A DNA stretch of 64,000 nt, from positions 1 to 64,000 of the forward strand of contig NZ_JOEE01000011.1 of assembly GCF_000720925.1 (NCBI RefSeq), in the 5' to 3' direction. A model generated the notes under the pieces. That model searched no databases. It saw only the letters and a program-made list of their open reading frames with translations, and was not told the DNA's origin. The DNA comes from Phycicoccus jejuensis. GTDB taxonomy: Bacteria; Actinomycetota; Actinomycetes; Actinomycetales; Dermatophilaceae. Below are positions 1 to 8,182 of this stretch, in pieces. Every line of letters starts with the position of its first letter. Positions within the stretch are counted from its first letter, which is position 1. Position numbers and translations under genes: made by a program.

Positions 1-191
1 CGCACGGCCTCCAGCACGACCACGACCCGGGCAGCAGAGGCCCGCGCGGCGACCTCGTCGAGCAGCTCCATCAGCTCACCCAACCCGTCCCCGCACGCTT
101 CGGTCAGGGCCTCGTCGAGCCCGGTCAGGGCATCGCGGGCAGCCTCGAGCCGGGAGCGGCGCTCCTCGAGTTCGGCTGTCCCCGTGGACAT
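1..191 (-). CDS. DUF222/HNH endonuclease-type protein, N-terminal fragment
   Basis: Only the first 63 codons lie in the window; the gene continues past the left edge. The peptide begins MSTGTAELEERRSRLEAAR and contains a helical stretch reading LMELLDEVAARASAARVVVV, which resembles the start of actinobacterial DUF222 proteins that carry a C-terminal HNH nuclease domain. The HNH part is not visible, so nuclease function is inferred from family architecture only. These genes are common, often multicopy, in Micrococcales. The ATG at 191 is the first start in an open frame. Confidence 0.6.
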   Translation of the reverse strand, partial: MSTGTAELEERRSRLEAARDALTGLDEALTEACGDGLGELMELLDEVAARASAARVVVVLEAV

Positions 192-317
192 GTGACCATC
201 CTGGCACCGGCCACCGACAGCCCACCCGTCCCGCCCGGGCGCCTGTGGACGACGGCCGCCGTCCTACCTCACTGTGGAAAACCGTTGTCCTGCAGCCGCG
301 ACCGAGGTCGCTCGGCG

Positions 318-1001
318 CTAGGAGAGCAGCCCGCGCTTCGTCGCCTCGTAGACCGCCTCGGCGCGCCCCGACACCTCGAGCTTGCGCAGGATGTTGCCGA
401 CGTGGAACTTCGCGGTGGTCTCCGAGATGTAGAGCCGCTTGCCGATCTCCTTGTTGGACAACCCTCGTGCGAGGAGCTGGAGCACCTCGTCCTCGCGCGC
501 CGACAGGGTCGGGGTGACCGGCTGCGGAGGCGCCTGCATCCCGCGCACCATCGCCGCCGCGGACCGTGCGTCGAACGCCGACTCGCCCTTGCTCACGTCG
601 TGGATGGCGCGCACGAGCGCCGCGGTGTCGACGTCCTTGACGACGTAGCCGCGTGCACCCGCGCGCACCGCCTCGAGGACGAGCTGCTCGTCGAGGAACG
701 TCGTCAGCACGAGGACGGCCACGCTCGGGTGCCCGGCGCTGATCGCCTGCGCGAGCTCGAGGCCCTCGGTGTCGCTCGACGACGACAGCTTGAGGTCGAG
801 GAGGACCACGCGCGGGGTCACGCGCTCGAGGACGGCCAGCGCCTCTCCGCGCGAGGAGGCCTCCGCGACGACGGTGATGTCGGGCTCGCGCTCGAGGACG
901 GACCGCAGGCCCTGCCGGACGATCGCGTGGTCGTCGACGAGCATGACGCCGATGGTCTCGCGGTCGGCGGGGGTGTCTCGGACGTCGGCGGTGCTCAGCA
1001 C
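318..1001 (-). CDS. LuxR/NarL-family response regulator
   Basis: DNA-binding response regulator, 227 residues. The receiver domain (about 17-140) has acidic residues D23-D24, the expected phosphoacceptor D69 in VVLLDLKL, T100 and K122. The C-terminal LuxR-type helix-turn-helix (about 165-220) contains SNKEIGKRLYISETTAKFHV. The GTG start overlaps the stop of the upstream histidine kinase by 7 bp, so the two are co-translated; an internal ATG at residue 20, just before the first receiver strand, is an alternative. The pair sits downstream of an iron-containing alcohol dehydrogenase, an arrangement resembling alcohol-responsive two-component systems of mycobacteria (MnoSR-like). Alcohol sensing is inference from neighbourhood. 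Confidence 0.9.
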   Translation of the reverse strand: MLSTADVRDTPADRETIGVMLVDDHAIVRQGLRSVLEREPDITVVAEASSRGEALAVLERVTPRVVLLDLKLSSSSDTEGLELAQAISAGHPSVAVLVLTTFLDEQLVLEAVRAGARGYVVKDVDTAALVRAIHDVSKGESAFDARSAAAMVRGMQAPPQPVTPTLSAREDEVLQLLARGLSNKEIGKRLYISETTAKFHVGNILRKLEVSGRAEAVYEATKRGLLS

Positions 1002-2368
1002 GGCGTGGCCTCCTCGGCGGTCGGGGGAGCGAGCCCGGCGGGGACCCGGACGACGGGCAGGGGGACGCGGAAGGTGAGCCGGACGCCGCCCAGCCGCGAG
1101 CGACGGAAGGCCAGCGTCCCGCCCAGCCCCCGGACGCGGGAGTCCATGTTGGCCAGGCCCTGGTGCCGGCCGTCTCGCACCGTCCGGCGCTCGAGCTGGA
1201 GCATTCGGCGCAGCGCGGCGGGCTCGCCGTCGCCGTCATCGGACACCGACACGACGAGGGCGTCCGGCATCCACCGCACCCGCAGGACCGCGCGCCGCGC
1301 CCCGGCGTGGGTGACGACGTTGAACAGGGCCTCGCCGACGACCCGGGCGACCTCGTGGTGCACGTCGTGCCCGAGCGCGGTCGTCCGCCCCGCGACGCGC
1401 ACCTGGATGTCGAGCATCGGCCGGTGGTGGTGGACGACCTCGCGCAGCAGGTCCTCGAGCGACGCGACCGAGTCGGTGTGCGGACGGGTCAGGGCGAAGA
1501 TCGCGGTGCGCAGCTGCTCGACCGCCGTCTGCGTCAACGACTTCGCGGTCTGCAGCTGCGCCCCGACCTGCCGCGCGCCGAGCGCCTCGGCCTCCCCGCG
1601 CGCGACCTCGACGGCCATCCCCGCCGAGAGCACGTACTGCGTGACGCTGTCGTGCAGCTCGCGGGCGATGCGGTGCCGCTCGGCGTCGACGAGCTCGCGC
1701 TGCTCGGCGACCGCGAGCCGGTGCTCCGCCGCCTCGAGCTCGGCCGTGCGTGTCGCGAGGTCGCGCGCCTGCGCCCGTGCCTCCTCGTGCAGCCGCTGGG
1801 CGCGCCGGTGCAGCGACAGCCCGGCCTGGTACTGCTCGCTCGTGTGCAGCGAGACCGCCGCCTGGTTGGCGAGGATGCGCAGCACGGCGAGGTCCTCCGG
1901 CTCCGGCTCCTCGTGGAGCCCGTGGCGTGCGGCGAGCCCGCCGACGCGGCGCCCCTCGAGGTACATCGGGACGCGGACCCAGACGTCGGTGCGCGCCGAG
2001 GGCCCGGCGTAGCCCGAGCGCACCGCCGACAGCTCGAGGCGCACGGCCTCGGGCACCTCGGTGGGGTCGCCGACGCTGCGGCGGTCCGGGCCGATGACGA
2101 CGAAGCGGGGCCGGGCGCGCTCGAGGTGGCTGTCGGCGAGGGCGAGCACCGCCCAGTCGGCGTCGAGGTGGTCGGCCGCCGCCCGCGCCACCTCCTCGAG
2201 CAGCCCCCGCGGTCCCTCGACGGTGCGGACGACGGCCCGCGAGATCGTGTCCATCGCGCGCACCGCGCGCTGGGTGCGCTCGGTGGAGCGCACGTACGCC
2301 GGGTAGTAGGAGTTCTTGCCGGACCGCACCCCGGTCAGGCGCGAGAGGTCGGTCGCGCCCTCGGTCAC
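995..2368 (-). CDS. GAF-type sensor histidine kinase (NarL/DesK-like HisKA_3)
   Basis: Cytoplasmic sensor kinase of 457 residues. The N-terminal half looks like a GAF sensor (about 45-190) with no membrane segment. A coiled region rich in A, E and R (about 190-230) leads into a HisKA_3 dimerisation domain with the phospho-accepting histidine at about residue 239 in RIARELHDSV. The ATPase domain has the N-box region NVVTHAGA and the G-boxes DDGDGE and GLANM. The GTG start at 2368 overlaps the alcohol dehydrogenase stop as GTGA, and its own stop overlaps the response regulator. Together these form a dehydrogenase > kinase > regulator operon; the kinase probably responds to a soluble cue linked to alcohol metabolism (inference). 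Confidence 0.9.
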   Translation of the reverse strand: MTEGATDLSRLTGVRSGKNSYYPAYVRSTERTQRAVRAMDTISRAVVRTVEGPRGLLEEVARAAADHLDADWAVLALADSHLERARPRFVVIGPDRRSVGDPTEVPEAVRLELSAVRSGYAGPSARTDVWVRVPMYLEGRRVGGLAARHGLHEEPEPEDLAVLRILANQAAVSLHTSEQYQAGLSLHRRAQRLHEEARAQARDLATRTAELEAAEHRLAVAEQRELVDAERHRIARELHDSVTQYVLSAGMAVEVARGEAEALGARQVGAQLQTAKSLTQTAVEQLRTAIFALTRPHTDSVASLEDLLREVVHHHRPMLDIQVRVAGRTTALGHDVHHEVARVVGEALFNVVTHAGARRAVLRVRWMPDALVVSVSDDGDGEPAALRRMLQLERRTVRDGRHQGLANMDSRVRGLGGTLAFRRSRLGGVRLTFRVPLPVVRVPAGLAPPTAEEATPC

Positions 2369-3573
2369 AGCGCCGCCCGGAAGATGCGCTCGATGTCGGC
2401 CGCGTCCGTGGGGCGCGGGTTGGTCGTCAGGCAGGCGTCCTCGAGCGAGTTCTGCGACAGCGTGACGAGGTGCTCCTCGGTGATGCCGAGCGAGCGCAGC
2501 GACAGCGGTACCCCGACCTCGTCGGCCATGACGCGCACCTTCACCGCGAGGGCCTCGGCGGCCTCGGCCGGCGGCATCCCGTCGACGGCCAGCCCGGCGG
2601 AGCGCGCGAGCGGCACGAAGCGGTCGGGGGAGGACTCGGCGTTGTAGCGGATGACGTGTGGCAGGAGGATGCCGTTGATGACGCCGTGCGGGGCGTCGAG
2701 CAGCCCGCCGACCTGGTGGCTCATCGCGTGCGTCGCGCCGAGGATCGCGTTGGTGAAGGCGAGACCGGCGGCGAGCGCCGCCTCGGCCATCCCGGTGCGG
2801 GCCTCGGGGTCGTCGGGGGCCCGCATCGTCTGGACGAGGTGCTGGTTGACGAGGCCGACCGCGTTGAGCGCGTGGACGTCGGCGAGTGCGTTGTGCGCCC
2901 GCGAGACGAAGGCCTCGATGCCGTGGGTCAGCGCGTCGAGGCCGGTCGCCGCGTTGAGCCACTCGGGCATCGTCGTCAGCAGGCGCGGGTCGGTGATGGA
3001 GATGTCGGGCACGAGCGCGCGGCCCATGATCGTCACCTTCACGTGGCGCGTGGTGTCGGTGACGATGCAGAACTGGCTGACGTCGGCGCCCGTGCCGGAG
3101 GTCGAGGGCACCATGAGCAGCGGCGGGATCTCGCGGTGCACCTGGTCCACGCCCCGGTAGTCGAGGATCGAGCCGCCGTTGCCGGCGAGCACCGCGACCC
3201 CCTTGGCGGCGTCCATCGCGGAGCCGCCGCCGAGGCCGATGATGACGTCGCAGTCGTTGGCCCGGTAGAGGTCGTGCGCGGCCGCGACCTCGACGTCGCG
3301 CGGGTTGGGCGAGACGTCGCTGCAGACGACGGGGGAGAGGCCGACCTCGCGGAGGTGGCCGAGCAGCTCGTGGGCCCACCCGACCTCGACGATGCCCGGG
3401 TCGGTGACGACGAACGGCCGGCGCGCCCCGAGCCGGCGGGCGGCGTAGCCGGCCTCGGCGAGGGCGCCGATCCCGAAGACGATCTCGGGGGCCTGGAACT
3501 TGACGAGCGCCGAGGCGTCGAGCGGCCAGGTCGTGGTCGTCGTCCCGGCTCCGTTGCCGCCCAGCGCCGTCAT
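2365..3573 (-). CDS. Iron-containing (group III) alcohol dehydrogenase
   Basis: NAD(P)-dependent oxidoreductase, 402 residues, of the Fe-ADH family. The nucleotide-binding loop GLGGGSAMDAAKG is present, and metal-ligand histidines lie in GLDALTHGIEAF, THAMSHQ and DAPHG. The ATG at 3573 was chosen because GGAGGG lies just upstream; longer frames begin without a ribosome-binding site. It is the first gene of an operon with a histidine kinase and response regulator. Related dehydrogenases include the mycobacterial NDMA-dependent methanol dehydrogenase and the regulatory ErcA of pseudomonads, so this protein may be catalytic, regulatory, or both. Substrate cannot be assigned from sequence. Confidence 0.9.
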   Translation of the reverse strand: MTALGGNGAGTTTTTWPLDASALVKFQAPEIVFGIGALAEAGYAARRLGARRPFVVTDPGIVEVGWAHELLGHLREVGLSPVVCSDVSPNPRDVEVAAAHDLYRANDCDVIIGLGGGSAMDAAKGVAVLAGNGGSILDYRGVDQVHREIPPLLMVPSTSGTGADVSQFCIVTDTTRHVKVTIMGRALVPDISITDPRLLTTMPEWLNAATGLDALTHGIEAFVSRAHNALADVHALNAVGLVNQHLVQTMRAPDDPEARTGMAEAALAAGLAFTNAILGATHAMSHQVGGLLDAPHGVINGILLPHVIRYNAESSPDRFVPLARSAGLAVDGMPPAEAAEALAVKVRVMADEVGVPLSLRSLGITEEHLVTLSQNSLEDACLTTNPRPTDAADIERIFRAAL

Positions 3574-3649
3574 CGCGGCCCTCCTGCACCCCTCGGGTGG
3601 CAGCAACGGTAGCCCGCTCGGCCGGGACGCGCACCCGTCCGCCCGGCCC

Positions 3650-3667
3650 GTGGCCGGGACCGGCCAC
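3650..3667 (-). terminator. Hairpin after the anti-sigma factor gene
   Basis: GTGGCCGG and CCGGCCAC form a compact perfect stem 15 bp beyond the anti-sigma stop codon and before the alcohol dehydrogenase promoter region. No T-run follows, as is usual for GC-rich actinobacterial terminators. Confidence 0.45.
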
Positions 3668-3682
3668 CCCCTCTCCGAACGG

Positions 3683-4348
3683 TCAGGTCGTGTGGCCCTC
3701 GGCGAGCGTGTCGCCCGCCGCCGACACGACCTCGAGGGTGGCGATGCGGCCCGCCGGGAGCGATGTCGCGCCGACGACGCGCACGACGTCGCGGTCGGTG
3801 GCCGACCACGTCGCGCCGGTCTCCCGGCGGCCGTCGGTGGCGTGGACGACGAGGGTGTAGCGGCCGGTCGGGGGGAGGTCGGCGAGCTCGAGCGCCACCT
3901 GGGTGCCCCAGGGGCGGGGCTCCAGGTCGGCCCGTCCGCTCGGGCCCGAGCCCACGGTGGACGCGAGCGTCACGGCCGTGGTGGAGGGGGGCGGCGACCC
4001 GGCGGCGGCCAGGCGCGCCCCGAGGACGACGCCGGCCAGGAGGGCGACGGCCGCGGCGAGGGCGCCGAGCGCGACGGCGCGTCGGCGAGCGGCGCGGCGC
4101 CGCGCGGCCACGGCGCCGAGGAGCGGGGCCACCTCCTGCTCGGGTGTCGTCGCCCGGGCGGGCTCGGCCCACACGTCCTCCGGGACACGGCGCAGGAGGC
4201 CGGCCACGGGGGTGGCGGCCTCCACCTCCGCCCGGCACCCGTCGCAGGCGGCGAGGTGGGCGCCGAACCGGGCGCGGTCGGCGGCGTCGAGCCCGCCGAG
4301 GACCCAGGGCCCGAGCAGGTGCCGCAGCTCGTCGTGGTCCTCGGTCAC
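3683..4348 (-). CDS. Zinc-binding anti-sigma factor (RskA/RslA-like), membrane-anchored
   Basis: Anti-sigma factor, 221 residues. The N-terminal zinc-binding domain carries the ZAS signature H31-x3-C35-x2-C38. A basic arginine/alanine stretch precedes one transmembrane segment (about 91-112). The C-terminal extracytoplasmic domain (about 140-215) is a beta-rich RskA-like module. The GTG start overlaps the sigma factor stop as GTGA, so the inhibitor is made in step with its sigma factor. It presumably binds the ECF sigma factor at the membrane and releases it on an envelope or redox signal (established for the family). Confidence 0.9.
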   Translation of the reverse strand: MTEDHDELRHLLGPWVLGGLDAADRARFGAHLAACDGCRAEVEAATPVAGLLRRVPEDVWAEPARATTPEQEVAPLLGAVAARRRAARRRAVALGALAAAVALLAGVVLGARLAAAGSPPPSTTAVTLASTVGSGPSGRADLEPRPWGTQVALELADLPPTGRYTLVVHATDGRRETGATWSATDRDVVRVVGATSLPAGRIATLEVVSAAGDTLAEGHTT

Positions 4349-4866
4349 CGGGTCACTCCCATCTCCTCGAACGCGACGCGCAGGGCGCGCACCGCGTAGT
4401 GGCTCCGTGACTTCACGGTGCCCTCTGGCACCCCGAGCCGCGCGGCGGCCTGGCGCACCGACATCCCCTCGTGGAACAGCAGCCGGACGACCTCGCGGTG
4501 GGCCGGCGCCAGCCGCCGCAGCGCCTCCGCCACGAGCCAGCCGTCGACGGCCTCCTCGAGGCCGTCGTCCCCGGCCATGGCCTCGAGGACCGAGCCGTCG
4601 TCGAGGAGCTCGGGCCGGCGGCCCGCGGAGCGCCACGCGTCCGTCGCGACGTTGCGGGCGACGGTGAGGACGTAGGCCCGCACCTCGCGCTCGTCGCGCC
4701 CGGGCTCGAGCCGTCCGATGGTCCGCCACACCCGCAGGAACGTCTCCTGGAGCAGGTCGTCGGCCACCTGCGGGGAGGCCGCGCGGCGCCGCAGGTACGC
4801 GCGCACCGCCGGGGCGTGCGCGGCGTACACCGTGGCCAGCGCGGCCTCGTCCGCCGGTGGGGTCAT
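4345..4866 (-). CDS. ECF-subfamily RNA polymerase sigma factor (SigL/SigK-like)
   Basis: Alternative sigma factor of 173 residues. Region 2 spans about 10-75 with DDLLQETFLRVWR, and region 4 spans about 110-165 with HREVVRLLFHEGMSVRQAA and VPEGTVKSR, which is the recognition helix area. The partner anti-sigma gene overlaps at the 3' end. A secreted protein gene lies 19 bp upstream on the same strand, so all three are probably one transcription unit. The group cannot be fixed more closely than SigL/SigK-like. Confidence 0.9.
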   Translation of the reverse strand: MTPPADEAALATVYAAHAPAVRAYLRRRAASPQVADDLLQETFLRVWRTIGRLEPGRDEREVRAYVLTVARNVATDAWRSAGRRPELLDDGSVLEAMAGDDGLEEAVDGWLVAEALRRLAPAHREVVRLLFHEGMSVRQAAARLGVPEGTVKSRSHYAVRALRVAFEEMGVTR

Positions 4867-4885
4867 GGGGGAGATGATGGACCGT

Positions 4886-5548
4886 TCAGGGCCCGGTGAC
4901 CACGAAGTCCACCGAGGCGACCTCGGACGCCAGCCCGAGTGCCCGCAGGTCGCGGGCGTCGACGTCGCCGTCCCCGTCCGCGTCCGGGACGACGGCGGGT
5001 GCGTCGTCGTAGCGGCCGTCGTGGTCGAGGTCGGCGACGACCGCGGCGAGGATGGTCGAGCGGGTGCCCGTGCCGAAGGACGGGGCGCCGACGATCCACG
5101 TGTCCATGACCGACACCCGGTCGGGCCGGTTGTCGGTGAGCGCGGTGAGGTTGAACAGGCCCGCGAGGTTCTGGCCCGCCCCGGCGCCGACCGCGGTCGT
5201 CGAGTCGAGGACGACGAGCCCGGGCAGCGCCTCGTCGGCGCCCGGGGCGAAGGCGCCGGGGAACGGGGCGGTGCTCGCGTGCGCGGCGGGGCCGGTCAGC
5301 TGCGGCGTGAACGCGGACCGGGTCAGCGCGTCGGGGCCGTGCACGGTCACGCGCAGGTCGACGGCCCAGGCGCGCCCGGCGACGCCGACGACGTCGTGGC
5401 GGGCGGGGGCGACGATCCGCACCTCGGCGCCGCGCTGCCGGTGGCCGTGGTCGCCGTCGGCGGCCGCAGGGCTCGGCGAGGCGGCGGCCACCGCGACGAC
5501 GGCGGCGGTGCTCGCGATGGCGACGGTCAGGGCGGTGCGTGGTCCCAC
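4886..5548 (-). CDS. Secreted protein with EF-hand/dockerin-like calcium loops
   Basis: Exported protein of 220 residues. A Sec signal peptide covers about 1-30 (AIASTAAVVAVAAASPSPAAA). Near the C-terminus are DLDHDGRYDDAP and the 12-residue loop DADGDGDVDARD followed by LRALG, matching EF-hand/dockerin type I calcium loops. The middle resembles no family I can name. The GTG start has GAGGAGG at good spacing. It precedes the ECF sigma/anti-sigma pair, so it may be a target or sensor input of that system; this is inferred from position only. A single calcium loop pair is not enough to claim cellulosome docking. Confidence 0.75.
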   Translation of the reverse strand: MGPRTALTVAIASTAAVVAVAAASPSPAAADGDHGHRQRGAEVRIVAPARHDVVGVAGRAWAVDLRVTVHGPDALTRSAFTPQLTGPAAHASTAPFPGAFAPGADEALPGLVVLDSTTAVGAGAGQNLAGLFNLTALTDNRPDRVSVMDTWIVGAPSFGTGTRSTILAAVVADLDHDGRYDDAPAVVPDADGDGDVDARDLRALGLASEVASVDFVVTGP

Positions 5549-5617
5549 GGTGTCCTCCTCGGGCCGGCGGGTACCTCCCGCCGTCGAGGGGAGGTACGCC
5601 GGCGGGGCCCGGTCGGT

Positions 5618-6907
5618 TCAGCCGGCGACCGAGGGCACCGCTCCGGCGCGCTCCTGGCGCAGCGCGGGGAGGTAGCAGAGCGCGCCGAGGACGCTGAAGG
5701 CCCCCGCGACGAGGATGCCGGTCGCGGTGCTCGTCGCCTCGGCGAGCGGGCCCAGGACGAGCAGGCCGAGGCTGTAGCAGCCGCCGGCCACCATCGAGTT
5801 GACCGACAGGACCGTGGTGCGGTTGGCGGCGTCGGCCTGGCGGTGCAGCAGGGTGCTGTGGACCGGGCCCGCGGTGCCGTGCAGCGTGTAGACGACGAAG
5901 AAGGCGGTGACGAGCCCGACCGGGCCGGTCATCAGGGCCATGACGACGACGAACCCGCCCTGGAGGACGCGGGAGGCGATGGCCGTCCACGTCACACCGA
6001 CCCGGCGGGCGGCGAGCGCGGCCGCCGCCGACCCCGCCGCGAACAGCCCCCACGCCGCGGCGGACACCGGACCCATGAGCGCGCCGGCCTCGGTCTCGCC
6101 GCCGACGAGCTCGGAGAGGCGGACCGGCATGAACGTCTCGAAGGCGATCATCCCGACGCTCCAGAAGACCTCGACGAGCACGAGCGCCCGCAGGACGCCG
6201 TTGCGGCCGAGCAGCCGGACGCCGGCCACGACGACACGGGGCGCCTCGCGCGCGGAGTCGAGGGCGCGGCGCACGCCGCGGGCGTCGACGTGCGTGCTCG
6301 GCTCGCGCAGGAGGACGAGCGTGGCGACGAGGTTGACGACGACGAAGGCGATGGAGAGCCAGTACGCGTTCTCGAGCGCGGTGAGCGCGCGCACGGGGTG
6401 CCACGCGATGACCCCGCCGGAGACGACGGCACCGAGCGCGATGGCGACGCCCAGCACCGTGCCGGCGCGGGCCAGGCCCTGCTCGACGGGGACGCCGGGG
6501 TCGTCGGCCTGGGCGGTGTCGACGTACCAGGACTCCAGCGGCCCGGAGTCGAGGGCGCGGAAGACGCCCTGGAGCAGGAGGGCGACGCAGAAGGCGGCGA
6601 AGGTCTGCGCGAGGACGAAGACGAGCGCGGACACGAGCGCGACGACGCCGGAGGCCACGAGCAGCGGGCGGCGACCGAGGGCGTCGGCGAAACCACCGGT
6701 CGGCAGCTCGAGCGCGAGCACGACGAAGCCCTGCATCGAGAGGATGACGCCGAGCTGCGCCAGCGACATCCCGCGCTCGAGGGCGAGGAGCGTGGTCACG
6801 CCGATGACCAGCCCGACGGGGAACCAGCGGGTGAAGGTCAGCAGCAGGAGGACGCGCAGCGCCTGCCGCGCGGTGAGCGGGGCGGTGCTCGACGCCGTCG
6901 TGCTCAT
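5618..6907 (-). CDS. MFS transporter
   Basis: Major facilitator superfamily membrane protein, 429 residues, about 12 hydrophobic helices. The loop between helices 2 and 3 has the MFS signature region GGFADALGRRPLL. The ATG at 6907 overlaps the stop of the upstream ArsR-family gene as ATGA, so transporter and repressor form a two-gene operon. Arrangement with a dedicated repressor and no metabolic neighbours suggests drug or metabolite efflux. Substrate unknown. Confidence 0.88.
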   Translation of the reverse strand: MSTTASSTAPLTARQALRVLLLLTFTRWFPVGLVIGVTTLLALERGMSLAQLGVILSMQGFVVLALELPTGGFADALGRRPLLVASGVVALVSALVFVLAQTFAAFCVALLLQGVFRALDSGPLESWYVDTAQADDPGVPVEQGLARAGTVLGVAIALGAVVSGGVIAWHPVRALTALENAYWLSIAFVVVNLVATLVLLREPSTHVDARGVRRALDSAREAPRVVVAGVRLLGRNGVLRALVLVEVFWSVGMIAFETFMPVRLSELVGGETEAGALMGPVSAAAWGLFAAGSAAAALAARRVGVTWTAIASRVLQGGFVVVMALMTGPVGLVTAFFVVYTLHGTAGPVHSTLLHRQADAANRTTVLSVNSMVAGGCYSLGLLVLGPLAEATSTATGILVAGAFSVLGALCYLPALRQERAGAVPSVAG

Positions 6908-7518
6908 CGCTGCTCGCCACCCCGCGGGGCGCGGTCGAGGTCGACCGGGTACATGACGGCGTAGACGGCGACCCGGCGGGCCGAGGGGTTGCCCTGGCCG
7001 ACGCGGCGGTAGCGCGCGACGACGTCGTCGAGCTCCTGGCGCAGGGCCCGCGCCTGGTCCGGGGTGGCGACGACCCACGAGTCGTCCATCCCCATCGCGT
7101 CGCGCCAGTCGACCGGCCACGTCGACTCGACGTCGAGCCAGCGCTCGTAGCGCTCGCCGAGGTGGCGGGAGTAGTCGCGCTGGAGCCAGCCGAGCGCGCT
7201 CTCGGCGTCGTCGTCGCCGGCGAAGTCGCTCGGCTCCCACTGGTGGCTCTCGGTGGCGGCGCGCCACAGCCGGCGCTTGCCCTCGCCGTCGCCGGTGTCG
7301 GCGACGAGGCCGACCGCCTCGAGGCGGCGCAGGTGGTAGGACGTCGCCCCGGAGTTGGTGCCGAGCGCCGCGGCGAGGTCGGTGGCGGTCGCCGGGCCGC
7401 CGACCCGCAGGGCCGAGAGGAGGCGGCTGCGCAGCGGGTGGGCGAGGGTCTTCAGGGCCGCGGCGTCGAGCCGCAGGCCGGTCAGGTGCCCGTCGTCGGT
7501 GGGGTCGGAAGAGGCCAT
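6904..7518 (-). CDS. ArsR-like winged-helix repressor
   Basis: Transcriptional regulator of 204 residues with an ArsR/HTH_20-type winged helix at about 18-95: [16 protein letters not shown], then the recognition helix region [19 protein letters not shown]. No CxC metal motif is visible. The C-terminal half (about 95-200) is a longer effector-type region containing [15 protein letters not shown], as in regulators paired with MFS pumps. It is co-transcribed with the MFS gene. An unusual array of TGTGCACA-like boxes starts one base upstream of its ATG and is the obvious candidate for autoregulation. Confidence 0.88.
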   Translation of the reverse strand: MASSDPTDDGHLTGLRLDAAALKTLAHPLRSRLLSALRVGGPATATDLAAALGTNSGATSYHLRRLEAVGLVADTGDGEGKRRLWRAATESHQWEPSDFAGDDDAESALGWLQRDYSRHLGERYERWLDVESTWPVDWRDAMGMDDSWVVATPDQARALRQELDDVVARYRRVGQGNPSARRVAVYAVMYPVDLDRAPRGGEQR

Positions 7519-7580
7519 GTGTGCACACTACCTGTGCACAGTTTGTTTGCACAAGAGTCGTGCAGAGAGGATGTGGACGG
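7519..7580. promoter_or_regulatory. Tandem 13-bp operator-like array between arsR and rplM
   Basis: Five successive 13-bp units start at 7520, 7533, 7546, 7559 and 7572: TGTGCAC, TGTGCAC, TTTGCAC, CGTGCAG and TGTGGAC, each followed by six variable bases. The first two lie in perfect 10-bp palindromes, GTGTGCACAC (7519-7528) and CTGTGCACAG (7532-7541). Similarity decays away from the arsR start. The boxes abut the arsR start codon, so a bound repressor would block arsR-MFS transcription. Binding by ArsR is inferred. Confidence 0.65.
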
Positions 7581-7614
7581 CATCGCCGCAGGTCAGGGAC
7601 CATCCGCCGGCGAT

Positions 7615-7644
7615 TTGGGGGAGCGGGGCACGGGTCCGTAGCAT
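7615..7644 (+). promoter_or_regulatory. Candidate promoter of rplM-rpsI
   Basis: TTGGGG (7615-7620) and TAGCAT (7639-7644) are spaced 18 bp and lie about 95 bp before rplM, leaving room for the structured leader. This is pattern recognition only; GC-rich promoters are weakly defined. Confidence 0.3.
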
Positions 7645-7653
7645 GGACGACTG

Positions 7654-7709
7654 GTGTGCCGTGCGCTGTCACGAGGGCCGTCGCTCCCTCGCGGGAGCAC
7701 TCGGCACAC
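7654..7709 (+). promoter_or_regulatory. Structured leader of rplM
   Basis: GTGTGCCG (7654-7661) pairs with CGGCACAC (7702-7709), enclosing a second perfect hairpin, GCTCCC-TCGC-GGGAGC (7683-7698). CGAGGG (7671-7676) could alternatively pair with CCCTCG, giving a possible two-state fold. It ends 29 bp before the rplM start. Autoregulatory leaders before L13 operons are known in other bacteria; whether this is one is inference. Confidence 0.45.
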
Positions 7710-7738
7710 GCCATCCGACCCGCAACAAGAGGACTCTC

Positions 7739-8182
7739 ATGCGTACCTTCACCCCGAAGCCGGGCGACGTGACCCGCGCGTGGCACGTCATCGACGCCAC
7801 CGACGTCGTGCTCGGCCGGCTCGCGAGCCAGGCGGCCGTGCTGCTGCGCGGCAAGCACAAGCCGACCTTCGCGCCGCACGTCGACACCGGTGACTTCGTC
7901 ATCATCATCAACGCCGACAAGGTCGCCCTGACCGGCTCCAAGGCCGAGCAGAAGAAGGCCTACCGCCACTCGGGCTTCCCGGGCGGTCTGCGCTCGACCT
8001 CCTACACCGAGCTGCTCGCCAAGAGCCCGGAGAAGGCGATCGAGAAGGCCATCCGCGGCATGGTCCCCAAGACCTCCCTCGGCCGCCAGCAGCTGACCAA
8101 GCTCAAGGTCTACCGCGGCGCCGAGCACCCCCACGCTGCCCAGCAGCCCAAGCCCTTCGAGATCACCCAGGTGGCCCAGTGA
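7739..8182 (+). CDS. rplM: 50S ribosomal protein L13
   Basis: Large-subunit ribosomal protein L13, 147 residues, the normal length. It begins [20 protein letters not shown] and contains [19 protein letters not shown], typical of the family. A ribosome-binding site (AAGAGGA) precedes the ATG at 7739. The stop overlaps the ATG of rpsI (TGATG), the classical L13-S9 operon. Upstream hairpins form a probable leader. Confidence 0.98.
   Translation: MRTFTPKPGDVTRAWHVIDATDVVLGRLASQAAVLLRGKHKPTFAPHVDTGDFVIIINADKVALTGSKAEQKKAYRHSGFPGGLRSTSYTELLAKSPEKAIEKAIRGMVPKTSLGRQQLTKLKVYRGAEHPHAAQQPKPFEITQVAQ

Noticed and set aside
192..2012. Long plus-strand open frame opposite the response regulator and kinase
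   Set aside because: Arginine/alanine-rich translation without motifs; it is the shadow of two well-supported minus-strand genes.
5052..5675. Plus-strand frame opposite the secreted calcium-loop protein
   Set aside because: Shadow of the minus-strand gene; no RBS or motif.
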